The notes under the pieces were generated by a model. The model was given only the letters and a program-made list of their open reading frames with translations, made no database searches and was not told the DNA's origin. From Hydractinia symbiolongicarpus (Eukaryota; Cnidaria; Hydrozoa; Anthoathecata; Hydractiniidae): a DNA stretch of 64,000 nucleotides. A program made the position numbers and the translations under genes. Shown here one piece after another: positions 24,101 to 34,974 of this stretch. The stretch is from the NCBI RefSeq assembly GCF_029227915.1, contig NC_079880.1, positions 12,241,501-12,305,500 on the forward strand. Direction: 5' to 3'. Each line of letters begins with the position of its first letter. Within the stretch, counting starts at the first letter, position 1.

Positions 24101-27100
24101 ATGAGATTGTTGTAAAAGGTTGTTAGTCAATAAGTAGGGAAGTTGCGGAGATAAAAATTATATTAATGGAATTTGGTTTTTTCCAAAACCAATTTTTTCA
24201 CCTAACTCAGGTAAATCTTTATGGGGATTTATTCAAACATTATCATCTTTTTAGTGTAGGGGCTTATTGAATGAAAGGAGGTTAAATCGAGTATGGTAGC
24301 TAATTAGTTGATTGTCCTTCTCTTTACTATTATATTCATGCGTCAATTCTGTAACTTTTGTCAAAAAGGATGTATGTGCAGAGCTTCAGCGGTACATGAT
24401 TGCCACAAAGAATATAATTAACACAACCATTATTATTTATTTAACTAGCAGTTTTGCCTTCAGGTTTTTCAAGCTATCTATTACAGTGCCAGTTTTAATA
24501 GTATTTATTACAAAGGGAAAAAAACAACTAAACTTTGATAAAGTTTAATATTTTTGTCCGGTCCGTATGTAAATCATACTGCACAATTTTAGCATGACTG
24601 GCTAAAAAAATTCTTTAGATTTCGAGTTCTGTAAACATTTACAATATTTTTTTTTACATAAGTAGAAAAACATAACATTTTATGTAAAAACATGTAGTTT
24701 CAATTTAATTGCTTAGAACATATTCATGATAAATAAATATCCTGGAAATATTTACTTATTTCTTTGTTTTTTTACCTTTAGAGCAAACGAGAACAGAGAA
24801 AGATGAAATGCTGGTACAAAACGAACAATCCATTATTGAAGTACAAACCTCAAAAAGTTGAACGTGTCTGGTTTACTCCAGAAATTTTTTTGTTTCATGA
24901 CATTCTGACCGAGAGAGAAATGGAACTCATCAAACAAAACGCTTATCCAAAGGTATATATACATTACAGAATTTTATTCTTTACAGGATTTTTCAGTAAA
25001 GTGTTAGTGTGTGTAGTAAGATTTACATGTCAAAATTTAGGTGTGCTTTTTAGCTGTGTTGTGCATGTGTAAACTTCTCAAAGGTTAACTGTTCTATCCA
25101 TAGCACAGCTAAATGGCTAAGATTTTTTTAATTACTTGACAGTGTCATTACTAGAAAATCTGATCTTCTATGCGTTGTCGTAATGTTTTACCATTGACTT
25201 CCTAAACAGTACCAATATAGTAGCAAGATGGCGGCTAGTAAGGTCGTGTTCTACGCTTTACATTCTCCCTTGTTGTTATTTTGTTGCAGAAATGAACTGT
25301 TAGATGCGAAGAAAGGAATGAATTATAGAAGATTTGCTATAGAGAAAGGGATTAAATATATTGCATCAAATTATTCGTGGTTTGTTAGCATTTTTAGTGG
25401 TTAACAGCACTTTTTTCGTTGAATCCAAACTAATGTGTTTACTTTATCCGAAACTCGTATTTCAAACGCCGAAGATGTTTTGTAATATCTCAGGTTATTA
25501 TAATTTTAAAAAAAGAAGAAGGTGTTGCGGTTTATCTAAATAAAAACATAAACTATGTTACGCGAATGGATTTGAAGATTTAGAAGTGTTGTTATAAAAA
25601 TTGTTGTTAAAAACTCGCATAACGTTTACACAACAACATAATATAGGCTTCAGAACAGCACACAATACTTGCCGAGAATATGAAACAAGTTATTAGAGAA
25701 ATCATTATCGATTTCTTGTGCGGCGTCTAAGATTTATACTCATAGGAGATATAAAATGAATTGTGATTTGAAAAAGTAAATTGGATCCTTGTACTGTCTT
25801 TATCTTTATATTATTTAATGAGAAGTTACTAGATTCTCAATTTGGACACAAAGCTAAACTTTTTAATACATCTTGCAACAACACAGCTTGTTGATGAAAT
25901 TGAAGAAAAGGTAGTTGGAGCGCGGTTTTATGTCAAGATTTTTGTCAAGATATACAATCAGTCATAATGTTATTTTGAAAAACCTTTTATCATACGGTGT
26001 TGGTAATGTGGAATTTGGATGGTTTACACATTTTAACCGATCACAAGCTGTTGAAGTTGGTATCGAACATCAACAACCTTTAATGTTGTTAGGAGAGTTC
26101 CGCGAAGGTCGATACTCGGTTCTTTTTAATATTTGCAATGTTGCAATGAATACACTTTCTTTATACTATTTTTAAACTAGGGTACAAAAACATGCAATGC
26201 AAAACACAGAATACATTGCAGTAATATTTCACGGTCATTTTTTACGTGTTTTATGTAATAAATTATTTTGCAAGGAAGAACTACAATGTTGGTCAAAAAT
26301 ATTTAGACGAAGGCAGTCTTTTCCTTATTTTTTAAATATGGGCAAAAGTTTCAAACACTCAATACTCTGTAGCTGGCGCGCTGCAAAGTCGCTATAATTC
26401 TCGTCGATACCCACGAAGGCCCCGAAATTTGTGAAAAATTGCCATGCTGAAGTTAGCAGCTATTAACGCATTTTAGGAGTTTGGACCAAATAGCTTATTA
26501 TCTTAATGCGGTGCGGGGAAGACCAATTAATCAGGAAAGCTTCCCAGTTAGACATAAGTCCACACTTGTAAATACACGTTCAAGTTAACAAATTCTATAT
26601 TATTTATTTCCAGCTTAGTCGAGCCACTATACAAGACCCTGTTACTGGTAAACTTCGCTATGCTGATTATAGAGTCAGTAAGAGTGCATGGTTGTCGCCT
26701 TACGATTATGGATTTGTTAGAAAAATGGCGAGACGTTCAGAAGCTATCACTGGACTTGACATGCGTTCTGCTGGTGGGTTTTTTATTCGTTGTGGAAAAA
26801 AGTTCAATCATTAATGTGGATTTTGCACATTTTTTACTGTAATAAAAACCAGCGTATAAAACATGCTATCTAAAATTTACCACAAATTTTAAGATTTAAA
26901 GTTTTTTTCTTCTAAACTATATACCTACGATCAATTTAACGCTATGGTATTCTTGCAATTAAAAGAATTACTTCTGTTTACCAGCTGTGCGTTATGTCTC
27001 GGTCATTCAACTCACTGTTTTTCATGGTCTCAACAATTCAAGTTGGGAACAAATCTGCGAATTTGAAACTCGTCTCATGATTTTCACCTTGAATTTATTG

Positions 27101-28996
27101 CACCATTTCTGTTATGTTTACTGCAATATTTTTATTCTTTAGAACAATTACAAATAGCTAACTATGGTATTGGTGGACATTACGAGCCTCATTTTGATCA
27201 TGCACGCGAAGACGAGGACAAGTTTACTGATCTGGGTTTAGGCAATCGAATTGCAACAATGTTGTTTTATGTATGTGATACTCAATTTTTTGTTTTTTGT
27301 TTTGTGGTCAACTTTTGACCTGAGATATTAGATATTAATTTTTTTTTTGTTCTTTTGATTTCAAGTTAGAAGTAAATGGTATTCTGAAACTTTCCAGCCT
27401 TATGTGTAACGTTGAACATCCAATATCTTCCGTAGCACTGTTCTTGTAAAAAACGAGAGACCTTTTCATTAATTGAATCAAATTCTGTATATCTTCTTAG
27501 ATTTCTGATGTTGAAGCTGGTGGTGCAACAGTGTTTACTGTTGGCAAAACTGCAGTCTTTCCAAAGAAGGTTAATTTTTTAATTTTTTTCTTTTTGATTG
27601 CCTTATGTTATGCATTCGACATACAGCCGAAATTATCACACATTTAATTTGCGCTCTGTTTCGCCTCTTTTTTTTCACAGTTTTCAAGCTCTGTCTTGTT
27701 ATAGTTATCTATTAAATTGCACCTATTTCAAAAATATTTAGCCAAACAAGAAATCATTCCACTTCCCTTATGGCTCATATGTAGCAACATTCAACTATTC
27801 CTATATATGCACTATAAATGTCGATATATGTGATATAACCACCATATATATGATGTGTAGCTTATCTTATACATGATCAATGATTTATCTGATCATATAT
27901 ATTAATAACTGATCATATATATGATATACGTATATATATATGAAGTGGTGGACCTCATTTCTTTTACTTGCGTCTTTCCGGTCTACAGTTTTTACATCGT
28001 GGAATACGACAATGGGATATGTGTTTGCTTCTGCGTACACTTCTTTTTTGCTTTTTATTTATATTTTTAAAATTAAATTGGATCTTTATCACGTTTACAA
28101 ATCTATTTTATATTATATACAAATCTCAAATATATGTATTTTGAGGTTTTTAGTTACCTATGAGGAACCAGGAAGTGCTATCGTTTTATGGCTAGTTCTC
28201 AAATTACCCTGCTGTACTACTTGTTTTCATTTCGATTTCTTGCATGATATTTTTTATGAGTTTTTTGTTGTAGGGTACAGCTGTGTTTTGGTACAACTTA
28301 AAACGAAACGGTATCGGTAATCCACTCACTCGTCATGCTGCTTGTCCGGTTCTGGTTGGTCAAAAATGGGGTGAGTTGTCTTTTTTAAAACCATCAAGAA
28401 ATTGTCTCGCAGTGTTTGTAAAGTCACGCATGCTTTTTCTTTTATCATGTACTCTCATGAGAGTACACAGTAAAAATTAAACAAACGATAACCAAGAAAT
28501 GCTTAACAAATCAGAAAGTGTTTAAATGTTAACCAGGTTGATATGCGACCTTATTTGGAACCTTTCATTTAGTTTAGGCTAATTCGGTTCATTTCTCTTA
28601 TTTTTTTCGAAAAAAAATTAAAGTTTGAATATTCACACATATGTTTGTCTGTTTGTCTGCCTTTGTCTGTCTACCTTTGCTGTCTGCCTTGTCTGTCTAT
28701 CTGCAAATGTCGGTCTGTCTATCTGCATATATCTGTCCGATATGTCGGTCTGTCTATCTGTATGTCTGTCTATCTGCATATGTTGGCCTGCTTGTCTGTC
28801 TCTTTTTCTGCATATGTTGGCCTGTCTATCTGCATATGTCAGTCTGTCTATCTTCATATGTCGGCCTGTTTTTCTTTCTGTTTTACCTGTACATGTTAGT
28901 AAAATTGTGTTTGTTTTTCTTTCAGTTTCAAACTGGTGGATACATGAAGTAGGACAGGAATTTCGGCGAAAATGTGCACTAAATAAAAATTTGTAA
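18172..28996 (+). CDS. P4HA: Prolyl 4-hydroxylase subunit alpha (collagen-type), complete, 11 exons
   Basis: Catalytic subunit of collagen prolyl 4-hydroxylase; it hydroxylates X-Pro-Gly prolines in the ER using Fe(II), 2-oxoglutarate, O2 and ascorbate, paired with protein disulfide isomerase. Exons: 18172-18490, 22339-22464, 22847-23055, 23287-23338, 23445-23665, 24782-24952, 26614-26773, 27143-27270, 27501-27569, 28274-28370, 28926-28996; total 1623 nt, 540 aa, with all junctions GT-AG and in phase. Residues 1-16 are a signal peptide. An N-terminal P4Ha_N domain and a TPR-like peptide-binding region follow, then YEKLCRGE and the dioxygenase domain. Iron ligands are visible as H436 and D438 (EPHFD) and H506 (TRHAACP); the 2-oxoglutarate lysine is K516 (VGQKW). 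SRATIQDPVTGKL and VSKSAWL are family signatures. All catalytic residues are intact. No KDEL-type tail is present, as expected because the partner PDI supplies it. Confidence 0.96.
19349..19424. repeat. Perfect 37-bp inverted repeat (2-nt loop)
   Basis: Bases 19349-19385 are the exact reverse complement of 19388-19424, with only AA between. Arm landmarks are TTTCTGCATAAAATTA and TAATTTTATGCAGAAA, with CCACTT/AAGTGG at the tip. It lies in P4HA intron 1, and no other copy is seen in the window. It could be a young foldback element, a hairpin RNA precursor, or an assembly fold artefact. Confidence 0.9.
19549..19740 (-). repeat. SINE-like dispersed repeat with pol III B-box-like motif
   Basis: The minus strand reads AAGGGTTCGATTCCCTTGG (about 19707-19727), which contains a B-box-like GGTTCGATTCC as in tRNA-derived SINEs. 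The other end (19549-19640) matches 944-1030. A short (AATAAGTAT)-like tail at 19741-19775 follows. No convincing A box was found, so the tRNA origin is tentative. Confidence 0.5.
20112..20838. mobile_element. TIR element carrying an internal minisatellite
   Basis: The left end CAGTACTGTGAAAAGGTTTG is mirrored by CAAACCTTTTCACAGTACTG at the right end, and similarity continues through TTAACATCGTG/CACGATGTTAG, about 30 bp in all. TA flanks both ends (20110-20111, 20839-20840), as for Tc1/mariner-type insertions. From about 20405 to 20795 the interior is a tandem array of roughly six units (AACATTTCTATCG, T-rich spacer, AAACTTTTAAAATGCGATCT), the same unit as at 6775-6965. There is no transposase. 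It lies in P4HA intron 1. The stretch 20840-22338 shows nothing further. Confidence 0.8.
23675..23945. repeat. Tandem repeat, unit about 31 bp, P4HA intron 5
   Basis: About eight units of AAACTACTGGAAATACTTGAT followed by TAAGCCCCAA run head to tail. They begin ten bases after the exon 5 donor. Units diverge gradually towards the 5' side. Confidence 0.8.
25250..26180 (+). pseudogene. Dead non-LTR retrotransposon (LINE) fragments in P4HA intron 6
   Basis: Broken plus-strand frames carry endonuclease-like pieces: LSETRISNAEDV, ISGYYNF, EGVAVYLNKNINYVTRMDL (about 25450-25580) and ILIGDI (about 25740). Reverse-transcriptase-like pieces follow: TISHNVILKNLLSYGVGNVE (about 25945-26010), GWFTHF-NRSQAVEVG, and after a frame break VPRRSILGSF (about 26097-26130), equivalent to the GVPQGSILGP block. 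Stops and frameshifts interrupt every part. The pattern resembles CR1/L2/jockey-like LINEs. A short frame at 26197-26394 after it is unexplained. Confidence 0.6.
28650..28870. repeat. Minisatellite of CTGTCTATCTGCATATGTCGG units
   Basis: Units of about 20 bp combine TGTCTGTCTATC with TGCATATGTCGG. About ten imperfect copies are present, ending about 55 bp before the acceptor of the last P4HA exon. All three plus-strand frames are nearly open because of the repeat, so the ORFs there are not genes. Confidence 0.85.
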
Positions 28997-31733
28997 CAGT
29001 CGTAAATCCTGGGTTACATATTGCAAAGATTAAGGAGAAAATCATATGCGGTAGAGGAAGGGAGACGTTCGTGTCACAATTTCAGACATCATTCGTGACG
29101 GGTAAATGTCGATTTTTTTGTTAAGATGAATGGGTAAAGGCTTCTCTGGCTTGAGTTTCTGCGTTATTTTTTTTTTAAAAAATCAATATATATAGTTTAT
29201 TTTATTTAATATTATTTTTATGTTGCATATAGTTTTATAAAGTTAATTTTATATAATTTAGATTAGAATTTTCTATTTTCTTTAAAATATTTTTAGCATA
29301 AACTTCTGTTTAATAAGTTGACATTCGATGGTTTTTATGAACGAGTAAGTGAGCTTTGCCAGGTGCTAAACTAAATGGTAAAAACAGCGAGTGAAATGTA
29401 CTGCTTTACAAAAACCTCGTCAGCAAACTGGCGTGAAATACGCTGAGGGACAGATACTAATATAAAAAAGCGGTTATAGCCGACACTGACGGAAAAGAGA
29501 AATCGGTTTGTTTTGCGTCAATATTAGCAATCGATTTTATGGGTTTATATGGCAACAAGTTTAATCTGGAGTCCGATTTTTGTACCGTTTCGGGAAGTCT
29601 GGGAACGTGCTTCAATGAAATTTTATCTCCCCATATCCTTCTGTACAATTTCCTGTTTTGGCACGCTATTTTTCAGCTACAGACAGAGAAAGTCATTCTC
29701 GCCCTCCATCTTTGCTATTGTTAGATTTCACCCTTCTCTAAACAGCCTTATTTATATCTACCTTATTAATATACATTTCGTTGATTTTTTTTTCATTTTT
29801 ATATATAAAATATAGATTTATTTTTCTAATATATACGATTCAGTGTGAAATATATATAATCTCGAATGAACTTTTTTTGTTTTGACTCAGCTAAATTATC
29901 TAGTAAAAGGTGTGAGTGCATCTGGTGAAATAAAGCTATTTCTACTAAATTTACAAATAAAGTTGGCACTAACAAGTTGTCCTGCTGGCTGTGGTAGAGT
30001 GATTAATTCATGACCTTTCTTTTCTCTAAAAAAAATCAAACGTCAAAGAAGTTTGCTCCTTCGTCAACGTGACCACGTTATAAGATATTGGAGCTGTAGT
30101 AAAAGACAAACTATCTAAGGATTGATTTAATTCTGTTTATTGGTTATATTAGTTGCTTTAAGCGTGTTTGCAAAGTTCGATAAACTCGAAACTTTCTGTT
30201 CTCGTGTAAATGAGTAACGTTTTTCAAATTTGTGGTTTTGTTTGTTTGTTTTTTACCCTTTTTTAACAAAGTTGCTTTTATGCTAGAAAATACAGTAATT
30301 TGAGCTTTACAATTCCTGCATGCCATGTCACATAAAAGGATATTGTCCAATTCAGACGTCCTTCGTCTGTATTGGACAATATCCTTAACAGCATTTTCGA
30401 CAGGTTCTATGATTCTGCAAGATAGTGATTTCATTTCATTTAATTGGAGCGTTACTTCAGTTCGTTTTTTTCTATGGACACCTTCATCAATCTACATTAA
30501 TGTTTTCAAACGAGAAATGTTAAAATCCATAAGATATCTATGTTATAATACCCACTGTCTGTCTGTGAACCAGTTCACAAACCCCCGGTTTTGTAATAGA
30601 AAACGTCATTATAATAACAACTATAATTATAGCAATTAAAGAACTAAAAACAGATGGTTGTTAGTACTGCTCATCATATATAAAGGCGATTGTCACCTAT
30701 GTAGCTGTAATACACAGAATCCTACTCCGCCGTATACACAGAATGCCGTTGCAGTTGAAGAACCTGTTAAGCGAAGAAAAAACAAATTTCCATAGTATAG
30801 GCAATAAAGCTCAGCACGAACGAAATATCGCCGTAGAGGAATGTATCAATTGGAACGATGCGCAAATTTAAAATAGACAGTTAACGCACCCCGAGAAAGA
30901 AGGCACGGAACTTCTTATGAAATATCATTCGTTTAGCCGATAGAGAAGAAACCAGTCGGCATTTCGTAAAAGAGTATTTGTCTGATAACATATAGCATCT
31001 CACTCCGTGGATGAAAAGCAAGTTAAAATGACAAGGTCGAAAGCATCAGCAAAGCATTCGAGATTTCTAAAAGAAATATGTATGCCAATAAAAAATATTT
31101 TAATGCCCATGAGTTTAAAAATTCGGCATTTCTTACTCAAGAATAAGGGAGATATTCTTGAAGTATACGAAGCCATTGCCATTAGTTCATAATTTAGGTC
31201 TATATTTGGGTGCATATATGATTGCATCACATCGGTCATTCTCATTGTTAATGGGTAATAAACATCGAAAAATTACATTCTTTGATGTCAAATTTTTGTT
31301 CAGATATTCTGTAGTGCGAGGGGTAACCTCGTCCCTAGGGCATTTTGTATCTTTTCTGAACACCAGCACGGTGATACGAACATATCTCGCCCTTCCAATA
31401 TAAAAAAGAGACAACATGCGCTGGGAACGAGGTTGCGCGAGGGGCTCTCATTTCGAGATATATATAAAAAAACCTGGTGTAATCAAGAAATGTAATCGCA
31501 CTTCACATTGCACTTCCACATTTTTCAAGATACTCAGTTGTTTTTGAAAGTTACTAGTATTCTTGACCAACTTGGCGTAAGGATTAATTACTTTAGCAAC
31601 AAGAAAATTTGCACATGCGCGTGAGTTTAATTATTACCTTTCCCATCAAGCTAAGAAGCGAAAGTAGGAAGCAGTGAGGCAGTAAGATAGCTTGAACAAA
31701 CTTGCCTTTGAACTTCACTTTACAAGATTTAAA
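28997..31733. other. Intergenic region after P4HA
   Basis: AATAAA signals occur at about 29930 and 29955 and could serve P4HA. A near-perfect hairpin with 23-bp arms lies at 30336-30386 (AAGGATATTGTCCAATTCAG, one mismatch, loop TCCTT). A TATATATAAAAAA stretch near 31457 could be a TATA box for the following ORF. Short frames here show no recognised motif. Confidence 0.4.
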
Positions 31734-32072
31734 ATGGGAAACAAAGAATCTCAAACAGAATCTTACAACATCGCCAAGACTGGTGATTATGTTGCCATTG
31801 AGGATTTTCTTGAAGGAAACTACAAGAAATGGATTGCAAACAACGGCTATGTGAATCCAAACTTGTCTACTGAAGTCATTGAAGCTTTTTCACATTTCAC
31901 CTACCATAACAGTAATGGCGAACTTCTGATTTGCGATATACAGGGTGTTGAGAAAGCAGGATACTACCATCTAACTGATCCAGCCATTCATTCATCATCT
32001 GGGCCTGGGTATTACGGTTCCACCGATTTGGCAGACAGCTGGAGAGGATATTGGAATAATAAAAAACGATAA
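31734..32072 (+). CDS. Alpha-kinase domain protein, C-lobe only (112 aa)
   Basis: Resembles the second half of alpha-type (MHCK/eEF2K/TRPM7-like) protein kinases, which phosphorylate Ser/Thr. Visible in order: VAIEDFLEGNYKKWIANNGY (20-39), AFSHFTYHNSNGELLICDIQ (51-70) with the Asp expected at the active site, then LTDPAIHS (80-87) with a probable zinc-binding His, and YGSTDL (94-99). The ATP-binding N-lobe and the usual C-terminal His-x-Cys-x3-Cys zinc cluster are absent; the protein ends in KKR. The chosen ATG gives MGNKES, which fits an N-myristoylation signal (Gly2, Ser6). The frame is open about 40 nt further upstream without ATG, and upstream exons cannot be excluded. It may be a truncated duplicate or a specialised minimal protein. 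Domain identity is fairly sure; completeness is not. Confidence 0.65.
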   Translation: MGNKESQTESYNIAKTGDYVAIEDFLEGNYKKWIANNGYVNPNLSTEVIEAFSHFTYHNSNGELLICDIQGVEKAGYYHLTDPAIHSSSGPGYYGSTDLADSWRGYWNNKKR

Positions 32073-32751
32073 AAAGAATGACATTCGTCAGTTTAAACCG
32101 CCTTGCCTGGACATTACACGCTTAAACTTTATGTCGTCTATACAAGCAAATTTCTTATTTTTATTATTATTGGTATAATGACATGCTACGATCGTTTTTC
32201 AAGTTAAGAAACCTTGGGGAAGGGGTGCAAAGGTTTCATTACAGTAATAGTAGATCTGGCTTTAAGGTGGTAGTCAAATTATTCTGAGATTTTTGTGAAC
32301 AAACTATATGACCAACAAGAAAACTTGATCGCCCCAAATAAGTTTTAAACTGAAAATTTTAGATATTTTTTTGCTGACATAAGCAACTCTGGTATGACGT
32401 CATCATTTTTCTACAAACACATCTTAGGTTTTATGCACATTCACTATTTTTTTTTATTTCACACTTTTTCGTAGTATATATATAATCTCCATAAATGCAC
32501 TTTTGTATTCCCAGTTACTGTTTTCATTATGAACAAAAAGTGTGGCGGTTACTCCCAGCATGATCATGTTGCCAGTAGAGGCCTAACCTTATCCAATCCC
32601 TCTGAGTTAAGCCTACTTCAATGAAGGCGGTGTATCTACAGAATATACGCCCTTCCAGCCAAAGCATTTAAAAAAAGTCACGACGCTGTAAAATTAAAGA
32701 AGTCGAGAAAATATATCGCGGTAAGTTTTGAGATTCAAACCAGCTGTTGAA

Positions 32752-32826
32752 GAATGTTGGGTTTAAACTCCAGCTGGGGACCTTTAAATCTTTAATCTAA
32801 CGCTCTCCCAACTGAACTATCTCGGC
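32752..32826 (-). pseudogene. Degenerate tRNA-Phe-like sequence
   Basis: The minus strand reads GCCGAGATAGTTCAGTTGGG then AGAGCG, matching the acceptor and D arm of tRNA-Phe. An anticodon arm TTAGA-TTAAAGA-TTTAA follows (anticodon AAA) and AGGTC. The T arm (CCCAG CTGGAGT TTAAA) has lost its TTCGA core and the 3' acceptor strand does not pair. It is probably a tRNA pseudogene or tRNA-derived repeat. Confidence 0.5.
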
Positions 32827-32908
32827 CTCAATCAACCTTACCATATATTCAAAACTCTGCATGTTCTGATTGCCACTTGAGTCAGTCGGAAACAATGTGG
32901 CAAGATTC

Positions 32909-32989
32909 GCTGCGAGTAGGGTTCGAACCTACGCGGAAATATCCCATTTGATTTTAAGTCTAACGCTTTAACTACTCAGCCATCGCAGA
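32909..32989 (-). tRNA. tRNA-Leu (anticodon TAA)
   Basis: The minus strand folds as a type II tRNA: acceptor TCTGCGA/TCGCAGC (6 of 7 pairs; position 1:72 mismatched), D arm GCTGAGTAGTTAAAGC, anticodon arm TTAGA-CTTAAAA-TCAAA (one A-A mismatch), a long variable arm with GGGATATTTCC, and an intact T arm GTAGG-TTCGAAC-CCTAC. The anticodon is TAA. The two mismatches mean it could be a recent pseudogene. It lies 80 bp from a degenerate tRNA-Phe on the same strand. Confidence 0.6.
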
Positions 32990-34194
32990 TAAAGTTCCAA
33001 GATAAGAAAAAAATTTAATCAGCTCACCCTGTAACTTCTAAAGTATACCGTTTTTTTGGGTTAAAATGTTTAGAACCGAATAGGGTTAAATATTGTACTT
33101 GTAGCAGCAATGACATTTGACATAAAGAATATTTGGCGGTTTTAACGAAATTTTTTATGCGCCAGTTATACAGCCTCAAAAATCAATTTATTTTCTCTCC
33201 AAATTTGAAGAAATATGATGGGTAGGATAATTAGATTTGTAGGAAAAATTTGTGCTATTTATCGAGAGTACTCTTGAGTGAAATCCAGAAAGAACACATT
33301 TCTTGGTCCTTTTTTATATTGCCCTTATCCTACCACGCATGCTCACCATGTGCACTCCTTCACAGGGCCGAAAAGAGATAGTAAACACTGTATAAACCGC
33401 GACTTTTCTGTTTTAAAAGGTTTTATGCATTTTGGAAAGAAAGTTCGTGTACTGGTGTTGTTTACATCTCTACATTTTGTTGTAGCTAACCATGACTCAT
33501 TATAATAACTTTAGTTTTTTCTAGGAAAAGAACATAAGAAATTATTTTTAATCTTTACAGAGATAGTTTGAGTCAAACACACAACATTTCAAAAGTTCCA
33601 TGGTGACAATAAATAAATAACTGAAAAACTCAAATATAAAATCGGTATGCGAATCTCTAATTACTTTTACATAAGTTCAGGGGGTCAGGCTTTTAATCTT
33701 ATAACGTTAGAATGAAGACACGTGGTTGATGCATAGTCTGTCTACAATAAAGATATAAATATCCATTTACAGCAGCGTAGCATGCAATATGAATAAATAA
33801 TAATTTTATGCGTAATAAGAATACACAACTTTTATTACAATGCAACCCCCGGACTAACCTTTATGTATTCTTGGAAACCTTAATTTTGAATTGTCCTGTA
33901 ACCGGGGGTCCAGTTAAACAGTTTGGTAAGAAATGATTTGATTTAATTTGATTATTAGTCACTTTTCATACATTCATTATTCGATTTAACGCATTTCTCC
34001 CTATACTTATTATATATTAATCATATCTGGGATTATTTAAATTAAAAAAGAAATACCCCTTGTCAACCACCCCCCCTTCTCTATTTCATTTGCTCATTCA
34101 GTATTACTCGTGTAATGGTGTCTTATTAACAAAAGGTTAGCAGCAACGTTTACAACTATGGAGGAACATAAAATATATGTTCAAAACAACTTAA

Positions 34195-34911
34195 CCCTAT
34201 TCGGTCCGGGGGGGGGGGCGGATTTCGCCCCCCCCCCTGACGGTTTTTTTAATAACTCCTCCTGATTGCTTTGTTATATGGCTATGATACTTACTGAGTT
34301 TCAACATTTATCTATTAGACACCTGCATGCTAATTTTTTAGGTCCCATACCTTTCAGAGGCTTTGATATTGGCCATTACTCGAAACTACCCCTAAAAATC
34401 TCTATGAAGTCCTTATAATAGGGAAAATATAACAACTCCTGTTAGGATTATCCTTAGAACTTGAAACTTGCAACACAACTTTGTTTCATCAAGAAGAATT
34501 ATTGTGAATAATTTGAACACGTGACTAATCCGATTTCCCGATTTTTTCGGATTTCACCCGAAAATCGGAAAAAAACGGATTTTCGGACAATTTTTGGCAA
34601 TTTTTTATCCGATCCATGTAAAAACCGGAAGATATGTTAAATAACTTTTACTTAGCTTTCAGAAACTTCAAACAGAATGTAAAAATTCGCTCTAGAACAA
34701 AAGTAATTATATTTTAAGCAGATAGTGGCATTTTTAACAATTTTCAAGCTTCTGATGACGTCACAGAAATGTGCTGACGCAAGCGAAAGTTTAATGGCGC
34801 CATTTTGTTCCTTTTATGACGTACTATAAGTGTGCCAAGTTTGATTCAATTTGAACAATCCTATGAAAAGTTATATCATAGTATGTTCGAAAAACCCCGG
34901 ACCGAATAGGG
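34195..34911. mobile_element. 717-bp piggyBac-type MITE with TTAA duplications
   Basis: CCCTATTCGGTCCGGGG at the left end is mirrored by CCCCGGACCGAATAGGG at the right end, and TTAA flanks both (34191-34194, 34912-34915). A G-run/C-run hairpin lies just inside the left end. There is no coding sequence. A truncated copy is at 50016-50530, a split relic lies around 35440-36500, and an isolated end (ACCGAATAGGGTTAA) is near 33076. This copy stops about 60 bp before the first recognisable HEPN exon. Confidence 0.85.
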
Positions 34912-34974
34912 TTAAAGTTGTGGAATATTTTAAAGGTATTTGGGACAAAGTATGTTTTTGATTTATTTTATCAG

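Noticed and set aside
26197-26397. ORF after the LINE relic in P4HA intron 6
   Set aside because: No reverse-transcriptase or other motif could be matched; probably chance or an unrecognisable part of the same dead LINE.
28625-28996. Three overlapping plus-strand ORFs rich in Cys, Leu and Ser
   Set aside because: They are translations of the CTGTCTATCTGCATATG minisatellite; only the last 71 bases (28926-28996) are a real P4HA exon.
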